DNA from: Marinobacter azerbaijanicus
GTDB lineage: Bacteria; Pseudomonadota; Gammaproteobacteria; Pseudomonadales; Oleiphilaceae
Direction of reading: 5' to 3'
NCBI RefSeq assembly: GCF_030250645.1
Contig: NZ_JASSVS010000001.1
Coordinates: forward strand, 620,001 to 684,000
DNA length: 64,000 nucleotides
The notes beneath the pieces were generated by a model. The model searched no databases, was not told the origin of the DNA, and saw only the letters and a list, made by a program, of their open reading frames with translations. A program made the position numbers and the translations under genes. Of the stretch, positions 53,507-63,224 are shown piece after piece. The first letter of the stretch is position 1; every line of letters begins with the position of its first letter.

Positions 53507-54502
53507 ATGAGCAGCCGTTGCAAAATGCCGGACATCATGAAGACCGATGAAGGGAAGGAACGACGGGTTGGCGTAGAAATAGAATTGTCCGGGCTCGGTT
53601 ATGAGGATCTTGTATCGCTCTGCTCAAAGCTTCTGGGAGGTCAGGCCAGACCTGTCGCCCGTTACGTTTGTGAAATCGACACCGATATTGGTGCCTTTGG
53701 CATCGAACTGGACTCCGATCCCATCAAGGATCTGAACCTGAATGATCAGCGGTTGCCGGAATCCGTACGGGGTATCGGTGGCCAGGCAATGAATGTCATC
53801 GACGCCGCTGCTGAGAAAATTGTTCCCCTGGAAATTGTCAGCCCGCCACTGCCGTTCAGTGAACTGGAACGGATCGAAACCCTGTGCGACGAGCTGCATA
53901 AGGCGGGGGCCCTGGGCAGCAGGGAGGCCCTTTACTTTGCCTTCGGCCTGCAGCTTAACCCCGAGTTACCGGACCTCAGACCCTCAACCCTGGTGCGCTA
54001 CCTGCAGGCGTTTGCGACGCTTTACGAGTGGCTCAAAGCGCGGCACCAGATTGACTTCAGCCGCAAACTGACCACTTACGTAGAGCCCTGGAACAGTACC
54101 TACGTCGATCTGATGATCTCCGAGGATTATGCTCCGGGCATGGATCAACTGATCAAAGACTATCTTCATTTTAATCCGACCCGGAACAAGGCACTGGACC
54201 TGCTGCCGCTGTTTGCGCACCTGAACAGCGGTCTATTGGGGCGGTACGTGAATGATGAGCGCATCAAAAGCAGGCCCACCCTGCATTATCGCCTGCCAGA
54301 CTGTGACATCGACAATCCACTGTGGCACTTCTCCACGGTATGGAACGACTGGGTGGTGCTTGAGCAACTGGCGAGCAATGCCACCGATCTCTCGGCACTG
54401 GTTTCCCGCTTCCGCGACAGTCGCAAACTGAGCTTTCACAATCTGACACACAGCTGGGTCGATACCTGCGACCAGTGGTTGCGGTCCCGGAATTATGTCT
54501 GA
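53507..54502 (+). CDS. Amidoligase family protein
   Basis: 331 aa. The RRVGVEIELSGLGYEDL start (about 16-32), the DIDTDIGAFGIELDSDP stretch and IVPLEIVSPPLPFSELERI (about 105-123) fit the putative amidoligase family (COOH-NH2 ligase fold, related to glutamine synthetase and ATP-grasp-linked peptide systems by comparative work). The substrate is unknown. GGAGA lies 8 nt before the ATG at 53507. It overlaps the next gene, a class I glutamine amidotransferase-like hydrolase, by 8 bp, a pairing described for this family. It is divergent from lexA. Confidence 0.82.
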   Translation: MSSRCKMPDIMKTDEGKERRVGVEIELSGLGYEDLVSLCSKLLGGQARPVARYVCEIDTDIGAFGIELDSDPIKDLNLNDQRLPESVRGIGGQAMNVIDAAAEKIVPLEIVSPPLPFSELERIETLCDELHKAGALGSREALYFAFGLQLNPELPDLRPSTLVRYLQAFATLYEWLKARHQIDFSRKLTTYVEPWNSTYVDLMISEDYAPGMDQLIKDYLHFNPTRNKALDLLPLFAHLNSGLLGRYVNDERIKSRPTLHYRLPDCDIDNPLWHFSTVWNDWVVLEQLASNATDLSALVSRFRDSRKLSFHNLTHSWVDTCDQWLRSRNYV

Positions 54503-55259
54503 AGCCCTGAAGGAAAAGCCCGAACATCCGGGCATCACCATTGGCATCAGCGGCCCGGCCCGGCGCAGTCTGGCGCACCGGCTGATCAGTTTTGCACTGA
54601 GACTGCATGGAGCCCGCACCCACTTTATTCGCCCTGGCTCCCGGGTTGACGTGTCGCTACTGGACGGCCTGGTGCTCTCTGGCGGTACGCACGTTCATCC
54701 CTCGCGTTATGGCCAGACACCCCAGGTTACGGCGAACTATGACCTGCGACGGGATGAAACCGATTTTCGCCTGCTGTCCCGTGCCGAAGAATTGAACATC
54801 CCTGTCCTCGGTATCTGTCGCGGGGCCCAGTTCATTAATATTTTTCGTGGCGGCTCACTGTGCCAGAACGTGACGCCCCTGCGGAAAAACACCCGCCACC
54901 GCCCGCTTCTGCTGCCCCTGCAGACTGTCAGACTGGTCAGTAACAGCCGGCTCGGGCAACTGATGCAGGGGCCCAACATCGGGGCCAACCGCATTCACAG
55001 CCAGGCCATCAAAAAGCTCGGAAAACACCTTCGAGTGGTTGCCGTCGATAATGACCTGTTCGTGCAGGCAATAGAGAATACTCGGGGGCAGTGGCTGATG
55101 GGCATTCAGTGGCATCCGGAATACCTCCTTTATCACGGGGGCCACCGGCGCATCTTCAGTCACTTTGTTCAGGCAGCTGAGGAAAGAAAGCTGATAAGAC
55201 TGGGTGAACCGAAAGAGACTGAAACTTCCGCTGACGACCTGGCTCAAAGCGGCAGATAG
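54495..55259 (+). CDS. Gamma-glutamyl hydrolase-like class I glutamine amidotransferase (peptidase C26)
   Basis: 254 aa. The nucleophile Cys108 is in PVLGICRGAQFIN, and the His/Glu pair is His207/Glu209 in GIQWHPEY. LDGLVLSGGTHVHPSRYG near residue 56-73 matches the C26 pattern (PuuD-like). Such enzymes hydrolyse gamma-glutamyl amides. Translational overlap with the amidoligase gene suggests a make-and-break pair acting on one gamma-glutamyl or peptide amide; that is inference. Its end overlaps the convergent small gene by 16 bp. Confidence 0.88.
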   Translation: MSEALKEKPEHPGITIGISGPARRSLAHRLISFALRLHGARTHFIRPGSRVDVSLLDGLVLSGGTHVHPSRYGQTPQVTANYDLRRDETDFRLLSRAEELNIPVLGICRGAQFINIFRGGSLCQNVTPLRKNTRHRPLLLPLQTVRLVSNSRLGQLMQGPNIGANRIHSQAIKKLGKHLRVVAVDNDLFVQAIENTRGQWLMGIQWHPEYLLYHGGHRRIFSHFVQAAEERKLIRLGEPKETETSADDLAQSGR

Positions 55260-55444
55260 CGCTGCAGCACCGCCTTGATTTCCCGTATTTCGCGGGCGTC
55301 ACCTGGCAAGGCTTCCAGATGAAGGGCGGCCCACTCTTTCAGTTGCTCACGGGTCGTCACATAATGAGGGTCACTCCCGGTCAGCCTGAGCAGGATGTCA
55401 CGCTCCCGGGAAGTCAATCTCACCTGATTATTGTGTAACAGCAT
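55244..55444 (-). CDS. Small protein of unknown function
   Basis: 66 aa, mixed charge: RLTSRERDILLRLTGSDPHYV then a helix-rich end (REQLKEWAALHLEALPG, REIREIKAVLQRYLPL). No family is recognised; a small DNA-binding or helical partner role cannot be excluded. The ATG at 55444 has AGGA 5 nt upstream. It is divergent from the SIMPL gene with only 12 bp between start codons, and ends within the C26 gene. The long frame upstream of 55444 is a shadow of the SIMPL gene. Confidence 0.55.
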   Translation of the reverse strand: MLLHNNQVRLTSRERDILLRLTGSDPHYVTTREQLKEWAALHLEALPGDAREIREIKAVLQRYLPL

Positions 55445-55456
55445 GGAGATCCTACA

Positions 55457-56143
55457 ATGTTTCCCACCGTCCATCGATACCTGCTGATTCCAGCGGCCCT
55501 TACGTTCTTGCCCCTGGCGGTACTGGCAGGGGAAGTCAGCCTGAGCGGACAGGCCTCGGTCAAGTATACGCCAGACAGCGTGCGACTGCAGTTTACCGCC
55601 AATGCAGAACACAATCTCCCGGAACAGGCGACCCGACAGGTGAACCAGCAGATGGAGCAGTGGCGGGAACGCATTAGTGACTTCCGCGACCAGCTCGACG
55701 CCTACAGTGACGCCTCCGTTAACCTGTACAGCCGCTCGATCCCGTCCCGGGAACGTGATCAGCAACCGGAGAAAATGGCCGTCGCCTCACAGACCGTGAG
55801 CTTTACTATTGATGATCTTTCACTGCTCAACCCGATTCTCGAGCAGGCCCAGGCATTGGGCATGGACTACAACCTTGGCCCCCACCAGTTCTTTCATTCC
55901 AATGAGAGCAGCCTTCGCAAACAGGCACTGGCCGGAGCAATTGCCGATGCCAGGGCAAGGTGTGAGTTTGTTGCCAACGAACTTGATAAGCAGTGCGGTG
56001 AGGTAATCAACATCAGTATCAACGATGGCCACCAACCGCCGGTGCCGATGATGGCGGAAATGCGCGCCTCCTCTGCACCGGTATCCAGCGTAGGCCCGCG
56101 GGAGCTTCAGGCGCAGGTCAGCGCCACATTCGAACTGGAGTAG
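55457..56143 (+). CDS. SIMPL domain (DUF541) periplasmic protein
   Basis: 228 aa with a signal peptide (about 1-23, ending LAVLAG). The SIMPL fold is seen in VSLSGQASVKYTPDSVRLQF, the middle QTVSFTIDDLSLLNPILEQA and the C-terminal ARCEFVANELDKQCGEVINISI; family members such as YggE are linked to oxidative stress, with unclear function. GGAGA lies 7 nt before the ATG. It ends 10 bp from the convergent tamB stop. Confidence 0.88.
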   Translation: MFPTVHRYLLIPAALTFLPLAVLAGEVSLSGQASVKYTPDSVRLQFTANAEHNLPEQATRQVNQQMEQWRERISDFRDQLDAYSDASVNLYSRSIPSRERDQQPEKMAVASQTVSFTIDDLSLLNPILEQAQALGMDYNLGPHQFFHSNESSLRKQALAGAIADARARCEFVANELDKQCGEVINISINDGHQPPVPMMAEMRASSAPVSSVGPRELQAQVSATFELE

Positions 56144-56153
56144 AAGCCCCCGC

Positions 56154-59100
56154 TCAGAAGTCCCGGGTGTAGAAAATATCGAGGGAAGCTGCCAAGCCAC
56201 TGGCAGCTTCCAGATAGAAATAGCGGCCAAGGTCATAGCGCAACGCAACGGTAGTAATCGGCTCGAAAATACCCACGCCATAACGCAGGCTGAGTTCGTC
56301 GGTCAGATACCCGCTGGCAACCACTGCGGATTCTTCTCCGCTACCCTCCGCCTCGAGTGTCAGGTTCCGGATTCCGATCTCTTCACCAATTCCCCGGGTT
56401 ACCTTGCTGGTCTGGGTGAGGCCCAGGGAAATCGCTGCCCGGCTCATCTGGCCTTCGTCACCCCGGGTTTGAGGAGCACGCCCCAGAATCACATAGGACA
56501 GGGCGTCGGTCTGGGGCATCTCCGGCTCCGAGAACACTTCTGTCCGGGGTGAGCTCACCGGGCCACTGAGCCGTATCCCGGCCACCACGGTATCCACCCG
56601 GCGAACAGCTTCGATATCCAGATAGGGCTCCGTCAGGGGGCCCACGAACTGCAGCCTGGCCCGGCGCAACTCCAACTCCTGACCATAGGCTTCGTACCGG
56701 CCATCTTTCAGTTGCAGCGCACCACGGGTGTCCATGTCGTTGCCGATGCGCAAGGTTCCTTCCAGATTACCGGTGACTCCAAAGCCATTGAAGGTAACCT
56801 CGTCCTCCCCCACCACAACGGTCAGATTCATGTTCAGCGTGCGCAGCCCACCCTCTTTCTGTTCGACACCGACAATCACTTCATCTTCCGAGACCGAGAC
56901 CGCCTGCTCGGGCAGCTCCCTGATCTCGATCTCGCCGCGCGGAACCTCCAGACGACCGGTTACTGCCAGGTCACCTCCGCTGTAGGTGATGGTGATGTCC
57001 GGGACCAGCTCCACACGGGCATAGGGATCATAGCTGAACGGCAGCCGGTCACCCGTAAGGGTAACCTCCACCGAAGGTTCGGAGGCCCACTCCAGCTCAC
57101 CTTTGAGATTGCCGGTGCTGCGATCGTTACTGCGCCAGCGCCCGGACAGCTCTGCGGAATACCCATTCAGTTCCAGGCTAACTACCACCTCTTCCAGCGG
57201 TATGGGAAGCCGGGGATCCGAGACCCGTCCCTCGGTAAGCGCAATCTCGCCGTTGACCGCCGGTTTCAATAATGGGCCGGACAGCGTCCCTTCGCCATTC
57301 AACTCGCCTTCAACCACTTCCAGTCCCGCAAACACTCCGGCCATGGAAACATCCAGGCCCTGGACGCGGAACTGGCCGTCGACCTCCCGCTCGCTATCGT
57401 TGGGATCAACCGCCATGGAGACAGCGAGATCCCCCAGTTCGGGCCCTTTCAGCCGGACGTTCAGTTCAGCCACTTCCGGCTTCAGCCGAAGCCCGGCGGT
57501 GAAAGTGTCATAGCCAAGCTTTTCCCACTGATCCCTCACCATGACTTCAAACTTGCCGGCACCGGCATCCACCGACAACTCCCCGTCCGGGCCATCCTCA
57601 GTCATCACCATCTGAAAGTCAGCATTCAGGCTGGCATCCCAACGCAGGGTTTCGGGCATCAGGGGCGATAGTGCGGTTGTCGGGAAGTTTTCCACCCGGT
57701 AGGCAATGTCCTGGTCAGGCAACAGTGTCTGATCTTCGGCACAAACCGAGGCTCGCTGCCACTGCCAGCAATGGTGACCGAATGTCAGCGTGCCGGTGGC
57801 GGTATATTCCAGTGCTGCCGGCCCGGTCAGTGTCCATTGCTGCCCCTGCTCCGGAACATTGATACGCCCCTGGTCCAAAGCGCCCCGCCAGGCATTCCAG
57901 TCCTCTGACGCATCACCTGCAAATACCAGCTCGACCTCGGCCTCCTCATGAACAGCATCAACTGTCAGCCGATGACTATCCCGGGTACCCGACAGACCAA
58001 GTGTCAAAGACTCCAGTAACTGCTCGCCGTAGCGAAGCTCACTGGCCTGAGCATCACCACGTACACTCAACCCCTCGCCAAGTGCAGCGGTAAGTTCCAG
58101 GCTGGCGAGGCTCAGTTCATCCTGCCATGCAAGGTCGGAACCCGACAGGCTCACCCTGCCCCGGGGCTGATCGGGTGTCCCGGAAGCCGAAACCGTGCCA
58201 CTGAGCGAACCGGCCAGGCCCGGCAGGAAGGTTTCAGGAGATGGCATCTCCAGCGCCAGATTGCCTGCGATCTTGCGCCCCCATTCGCCGTTGCCGGTAA
58301 CCCGATTGTCACCAACTTCCAGTTCAAGACCCGACAGCACCCATGCGTCCGCCTCGCTGTTAAGGGCTCCACGGATGATGGCGTCATTGGCCCGCCAGTT
58401 GCCCGACAGGTCCCACTCGGCCTGGATCGAAGGCACTCCGGTTTCCGCCAACCGCCCACTGGTGTTGATATCACCATCCAGGCTGGCCTCCAGAGCCGGC
58501 AACCAGTAGCCGGGGTTGAAGCTGTCCAGTTCCAGGCTTGCCTCCCACGCCAGTTGGTCGGCAAACGCAACGCTTCCCTGACCGCCCAGGAACCCGGCGC
58601 CAGTGTTCACTTTCAGGCGGGAGACAGCCACTGATTCCATATCACCATCCAGCTCACCGGCCAGATCAGCTTCACCAAGGGGGCCGTCGACACTGGCTTC
58701 AACGCTCGCCTGATAGGCCCCGGACTGGTATCGGACCTTACCATCCAGTTGACGCAGGGAAACCGGCGGCTGTTCAAAGTCCGGGATCAGGCTATACCAG
58801 GGGAAGGCTTCCATAGTTACCCGGGCATCCACCAGAAAGGCCTGCTGCCAGTCCATGCTTCCCGTGACCGACGCCTCTCCGATCCCGGCATCGCCGGTTC
58901 CGGGTGCGGACAGGGAGAGATCAAGCTCTTCAACACCTGCGGTTGTAACCAACCCATTGAGCGACACCGCAATGTCACCGGAGGTGCCGGGCAACGACGC
59001 ATGGGAATCGGAACGGAATCCGTCTTCAAGACTCCCCTTGAGCTTCACTACCGTGTCCTGCAGCACCAGGGTTTCGGGCAGGTCTCTGACGGGGGCAAAG

Positions 59101-59891
59101 CTTCGGGACTCGACGGTCAGCTCTGCAGGAAGGGCACTATCCAGCGGCGCCACCCGGCCGGCCGCCGTGGCTTCCAGGTAACCGGTGCTCTGTCCCTTCA
59201 CTCTCAGATCTGCAGCGCTTCCGGACAGATCAAGTGCCAGCTTCCACTCAGGCCCGTACGGGGGCGGCAGGCTTACGCCGACGTCCAGATCCAGTGGCCA
59301 GTCGCCACGGGTCTGGATACGGCCGGAGCCATTGATTTCCAGTTGATCACGGACATAGGTGAGGTTTTGCAGCTGCCAGTCGGATCCGGATCCCTCGGCC
59401 TGCAGCTGCAGCCGATCCCAGACCTTGCCATCATTCAGCGTGAAGGTGCCCAGGTTCACCTCCCTGATCGCCAGGCCCAGGGGGAGGTTGACCGCCGGGA
59501 GGCTGATGTCGTCCCGCTCCTGCTGATCGGCCGACGGCTGCAGCGTCAGGTCGATGGTTTCCGCCATCAGCGATTCAAGGCATAGCTGCTTGTTGAACAG
59601 GCAGGTGGGCGACCAGTCGACCACCGGAGCTTTCACACGAAGCCCCACACCATAACCCTGCCATGTCAGAAGCTGCGCTTCCCATTGTCCCAGCAGCGAT
59701 CCCTGGGCCTGCTCCACGTCCAGGCCGGGAATCCGGTCGATCACCCAGGCCGTTCCTGTCTCTGATCGCAGGGCCAGCAAAAGCGCCCCCAGCACTATCA
59801 CCGGTAGCAGAATGACGATGGCCAGTGCGATCAGTAGCCCGTTTCTAAGGCGCCTTGGCTTATGGGACTTTGCCGTTGTTTCTTCGGTCAT
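56154..59891 (-). CDS. tamB: TamB, inner-membrane AsmA-like translocation protein
   Basis: 1245 aa. A short cytoplasmic N-terminus, one membrane helix (about 18-42), then a long beta-rich periplasmic region typical of AsmA-like lipid-transfer proteins, and the C-terminal DUF490/TamB domain (about 920-1245) with QLKDGRYEAYGQELELRRARLQF and a final barrel-like DF end. With TamA it spans the periplasm and aids outer-membrane protein insertion or phospholipid transport. The ATG at 59891 overlaps the tamA stop (ATGA). Confidence 0.94.
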   Translation of the reverse strand: MTEETTAKSHKPRRLRNGLLIALAIVILLPVIVLGALLLALRSETGTAWVIDRIPGLDVEQAQGSLLGQWEAQLLTWQGYGVGLRVKAPVVDWSPTCLFNKQLCLESLMAETIDLTLQPSADQQERDDISLPAVNLPLGLAIREVNLGTFTLNDGKVWDRLQLQAEGSGSDWQLQNLTYVRDQLEINGSGRIQTRGDWPLDLDVGVSLPPPYGPEWKLALDLSGSAADLRVKGQSTGYLEATAAGRVAPLDSALPAELTVESRSFAPVRDLPETLVLQDTVVKLKGSLEDGFRSDSHASLPGTSGDIAVSLNGLVTTAGVEELDLSLSAPGTGDAGIGEASVTGSMDWQQAFLVDARVTMEAFPWYSLIPDFEQPPVSLRQLDGKVRYQSGAYQASVEASVDGPLGEADLAGELDGDMESVAVSRLKVNTGAGFLGGQGSVAFADQLAWEASLELDSFNPGYWLPALEASLDGDINTSGRLAETGVPSIQAEWDLSGNWRANDAIIRGALNSEADAWVLSGLELEVGDNRVTGNGEWGRKIAGNLALEMPSPETFLPGLAGSLSGTVSASGTPDQPRGRVSLSGSDLAWQDELSLASLELTAALGEGLSVRGDAQASELRYGEQLLESLTLGLSGTRDSHRLTVDAVHEEAEVELVFAGDASEDWNAWRGALDQGRINVPEQGQQWTLTGPAALEYTATGTLTFGHHCWQWQRASVCAEDQTLLPDQDIAYRVENFPTTALSPLMPETLRWDASLNADFQMVMTEDGPDGELSVDAGAGKFEVMVRDQWEKLGYDTFTAGLRLKPEVAELNVRLKGPELGDLAVSMAVDPNDSEREVDGQFRVQGLDVSMAGVFAGLEVVEGELNGEGTLSGPLLKPAVNGEIALTEGRVSDPRLPIPLEEVVVSLELNGYSAELSGRWRSNDRSTGNLKGELEWASEPSVEVTLTGDRLPFSYDPYARVELVPDITITYSGGDLAVTGRLEVPRGEIEIRELPEQAVSVSEDEVIVGVEQKEGGLRTLNMNLTVVVGEDEVTFNGFGVTGNLEGTLRIGNDMDTRGALQLKDGRYEAYGQELELRRARLQFVGPLTEPYLDIEAVRRVDTVVAGIRLSGPVSSPRTEVFSEPEMPQTDALSYVILGRAPQTRGDEGQMSRAAISLGLTQTSKVTRGIGEEIGIRNLTLEAEGSGEESAVVASGYLTDELSLRYGVGIFEPITTVALRYDLGRYFYLEAASGLAASLDIFYTRDF

Positions 59892-61648
59892 AACTCCGGC
59901 CCCATGGAAAAGTGGACACGCCACTCACCACCAAACTCGGGGTCCAGCCCCTTTGCTATATCCAGACGCACGGACCCCACCGGGCTTATCCAGCGGATAC
60001 CAAGTCCGGCACCCGTGGCCAGAGGGTCGGACAGGTCATCCATGGCGTTGCCTTCATCCACAAATGCGGCGACGCGCCAGTTCTCGGCAAACTGGTACTG
60101 ATACTCGGCACTGCCCACCATCAGGTAACGCCCGCCGATGGCAACATCCTCTTCATCCCGCGGCGACAGGGTTTCATAACCATACCCCCGGACGCTCTGA
60201 TCGCCACCGGCGAAAAAGCGCAACGACGGCGGCACATCCGAAAATCGGTTGGTTGCCACTCCGCCAAACTGGAAACGGGTCAGAAAACGGTGGTTGTCCG
60301 CCAACGTGTACAGGCCTTTGACCAGAAAATTGGCATGCAAAATATCAACGTTAGACAGGGCGGCCCGATGAGATCCGGTAATATCAAACTGAACCCGGTA
60401 GCCCCTGGAAGGGTTCAGGGGAGAGTCGGCATTCAGTTTGGAATAGCCCAGCCCCGGCAACAACAGACTACTCTGTTCCTTTTTATCGTCACCAATCCTG
60501 AAGCGCTCCCCTTCCCATCGGAGGGAAGCCACCTGCTGCCAGCCGTTGTCGAGCTGATGCTTCCATTGCTGGCCCAGAGTCAGCAGTTCCGACTCCACAT
60601 CCTCTATCTCTTCGCGCTGGTAACCGGCCGACAAACGAATGGAGTCCGTCATCGGCGGGTCCAGAGGCAACTCATACCAGGTACTCAGGTTCTGGCGCGG
60701 CACCGAGAGCTCGGTTTCAACACCACGGCTGTGGCCCATGGGGTTAACCCAGTGTTCCCGCCAGTTACCCCGCAGACGCGGCCCTACGTCGGTAGAAAAA
60801 CCGACACCCGCAGCCACCGAGCGGGGCGGGCGGGTGGTCAACCCCACTTCCACCGGAATCACTCCATCCTCGGCGTTGCCGGGTGATGCATTGATATCCA
60901 CACTGGAAAAATAACCGCTGTTGGACAGGTCGTTGTTGAGCCTGGCAATCTTGTCGGCGTGAAAGGTTTCACCTGGTTCGAAACGCACAAACTTTTCCAA
61001 CAGCTGCTGTTCAAATCCATGCCCATCACTGAAGCTGACTTCTCCCAGCCTATAACGTTCACCACTCCGATAAACCAACGTAATATCCGCCACCCTCTTT
61101 TCGGGGTCCACCTCCAGCCTGCGGGTAGTGAATTCGCCGTCAAAATACCCCAGCAGACTGGCGCGGTTCTGGATGGTCTGTCGCAACGAACTGTACTCGC
61201 CGTGGTTCAGCACATCACCTTCAGACGGTTTCCGTGGCAGGGAACCCGTAAACGCCGAATCCTCACTGGCGGGGCCCTCTATCTCAACGTTACGGGAACG
61301 GACATGCACCGGCTGGCCCGGCTGAACGGTGAGAATCAGACGCGGTGGTTCCTCTTGCTCACCGGACGGTTCGATAATTTCCCACTGGATACCTGGACTA
61401 TAGTAGCCAAGGGCGCGAAGAGCCTTCTTTACCTGGCTCTCGGCTGTGTCGGCATAGCGCCTCAGGCTGTTGGCACTGCGGCCCTCCACCTCGCCTATGA
61501 AGGCCTCGGCATTGTCCTGTAACTGCGGAAAGTCGCCTTCAACCCTAACCTCCACCTGCTGCGCCTGAGACAACGCCGGCAGGGCCCAGAGAAGCAACCA
61601 GACAATCAGGAGCCGGCAGTTGGAACGAAAGCGAATGTGGAGATGCAT
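59888..61648 (-). CDS. tamA: TamA, outer-membrane BamA-family protein
   Basis: 586 aa. Signal peptide (about 1-30, ending SQAQ), three POTRA domains (about 30-265) and a C-terminal Omp85 beta-barrel (about 280-586) with the conserved loop-type motif VRGYGYETLSPRD and the terminal WRVHFSMGPEL. It inserts certain outer-membrane proteins and works with TamB encoded next. Confidence 0.94.
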   Translation of the reverse strand: MHLHIRFRSNCRLLIVWLLLWALPALSQAQQVEVRVEGDFPQLQDNAEAFIGEVEGRSANSLRRYADTAESQVKKALRALGYYSPGIQWEIIEPSGEQEEPPRLILTVQPGQPVHVRSRNVEIEGPASEDSAFTGSLPRKPSEGDVLNHGEYSSLRQTIQNRASLLGYFDGEFTTRRLEVDPEKRVADITLVYRSGERYRLGEVSFSDGHGFEQQLLEKFVRFEPGETFHADKIARLNNDLSNSGYFSSVDINASPGNAEDGVIPVEVGLTTRPPRSVAAGVGFSTDVGPRLRGNWREHWVNPMGHSRGVETELSVPRQNLSTWYELPLDPPMTDSIRLSAGYQREEIEDVESELLTLGQQWKHQLDNGWQQVASLRWEGERFRIGDDKKEQSSLLLPGLGYSKLNADSPLNPSRGYRVQFDITGSHRAALSNVDILHANFLVKGLYTLADNHRFLTRFQFGGVATNRFSDVPPSLRFFAGGDQSVRGYGYETLSPRDEEDVAIGGRYLMVGSAEYQYQFAENWRVAAFVDEGNAMDDLSDPLATGAGLGIRWISPVGSVRLDIAKGLDPEFGGEWRVHFSMGPEL

Positions 61649-61870
61649 CCAGCGGCGTTACTTCAGTCAGTGTGGGTTAAAAGGCTACGGCAACAGGGGG
61701 AGTGTAACGGGTTGAGGTACGGATAATCCATGGCTATTGACCATCTTGCCCGGCGGTAATGTACAAGGTGCCAATGGCGCATGCCCGGCCTGGCCCCATG
61801 ATCAGCAGACACCTACAGACCCCGATCGCTTACGGTCGAAAACAGGAAGACGCCGACAAGGAGGCAGCAG

Positions 61871-63175
61871 ATGACACGGGACCCCATGGGCCTGGCCCTC
61901 GCAATGATGAACAGACTTGCCGGCAATCCGTTGCTGGACAGGCTGGGGCTGCGCACCCCGGTAGAGAGAACGGCCTACCACGGCACCCGGACGGGCTTTC
62001 GCACCCTGGCCTTCACCGCCCGGGAATTCAGGCGCGTGAAGAACTGGCTGCCCCGGAAACACCTGCCCAAACCCCATGCCTCTGATCTGTTCGATCTTTC
62101 ACTGACGGATGACCAGCGCATGATCACCGATCTGCTCGGTTGCTATGCCCGGGATGAGCTGAGGGGGGCTGCCGCCGTTGCGGACGAAGCCGGAGAGATA
62201 CCGGACGGAATCAGTAAATCGGCTACCGACCTGGGCCTGGCGCTCTATGCGATACCGGAAGAATTCGGCGGCGTGGCGGAACACCAGTCTCCGGTAACCA
62301 GCGTGTTGATCGCCGAACACCTGGCCTGGGGGGACATGGGCCTGGCTACCGCCCTGTTGGCGCCTTTCAGTGTGGCCCAGGCCATTACCCGTTGGGGCAC
62401 GGGAGAACAGCAAAGCCGGTACCTGCCGGCATTCTGTGGAGAGCAGCCACCGGTAGCCACAATCGCCATCGACGAACCAGCACCGCTGTTCGATCCGCTC
62501 ACTCTGCAGACCGCTGCCCGGAGAACCAGCACCGGCTATGCCATAACCGGCCTCAAGAACGCTGTCATACGGGGAGAGCACGCGGAACTCCTGCTGGTTG
62601 CGGCAGAACTCGAGGGACAACCGAGACTGTTCATCATCGAGGCAGGAACCCCCGGGATCAGCATCAAGGCCGACCCTGCCATGGGACTTGGAGCGGCTGG
62701 GACAGTCCGTTTGCAGCTGGAGAACGTCAAGCTGCCGGCTGATGCCCTGCTGGGAGACGATGATTTCGACTACCAGTGTTTTCTCGACTGTGGCTCCCTG
62801 CTTCGCTGCGGTCTTGCCATCGGTACCTCCCAGGCCATACTGGATTACGTGGTTCCTTACTGCAATGACCGGGAAGCCTTTGGCGAACCCATCAGCCATC
62901 GCCAGTCCGTTGCCTTCATGATCAGCAACCTGGCGATCGAAACAGACAGCATGCGCATGCTCACCTGGCGTGCCGCCAGCCGCCTGGAGCAGGGTCTGCC
63001 AGCACGCCGTGAAACCGCCCTGGCAAGGTTGCTGTGCAACGAAAAGGCCATGGAAGCCGGCACCAATGGCGTGCAACTACTGGGTGGTCATGGCTTCGTC
63101 AAGGAACACCCCGTGGAGCGCTGGTATCGGGATCTGCGTTCCATTGCCACACAGACCGGTGGCCTGCACGCCTGA
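61871..63175 (+). CDS. Acyl-CoA dehydrogenase-like protein without the usual C-terminal glutamate
   Basis: 434 aa. About 75 N-terminal residues precede the dehydrogenase core. ATIAIDEPAPLFDP (about 195-208) is a weak form of the FAD-binding TEPGAGSD motif; REAFGEPISHRQSVAFMISNLAI and GTNGVQLLGGHGFVKEHPVERWYRDLRS match the C-terminal domain. The YEGT motif that carries the catalytic base is missing: the protein ends IATQTGGLHA with no Glu. AAGGAGG precedes the ATG. The next gene encodes a more canonical dehydrogenase, so the two may form a heteromer. Confidence 0.82.
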   Translation: MTRDPMGLALAMMNRLAGNPLLDRLGLRTPVERTAYHGTRTGFRTLAFTAREFRRVKNWLPRKHLPKPHASDLFDLSLTDDQRMITDLLGCYARDELRGAAAVADEAGEIPDGISKSATDLGLALYAIPEEFGGVAEHQSPVTSVLIAEHLAWGDMGLATALLAPFSVAQAITRWGTGEQQSRYLPAFCGEQPPVATIAIDEPAPLFDPLTLQTAARRTSTGYAITGLKNAVIRGEHAELLLVAAELEGQPRLFIIEAGTPGISIKADPAMGLGAAGTVRLQLENVKLPADALLGDDDFDYQCFLDCGSLLRCGLAIGTSQAILDYVVPYCNDREAFGEPISHRQSVAFMISNLAIETDSMRMLTWRAASRLEQGLPARRETALARLLCNEKAMEAGTNGVQLLGGHGFVKEHPVERWYRDLRSIATQTGGLHA

Positions 63176-63224
63176 CCATCATAGAGCGCCTTTGATCACC
63201 CTCTATCATCACGAGGAGACACCC

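Noticed and set aside
55445..55765. N-terminal extension of the small minus-strand gene to 173 codons
   Set aside because: The extra part is antisense to the SIMPL protein; the ATG at 55444 has a ribosome binding site.
61736..61764. TTGACC with TGTACA or TAATGT as a promoter for the acyl-CoA dehydrogenase genes
   Set aside because: The -10 is poor at 17 bp and the better hexamer is at 14 bp; not convincing.
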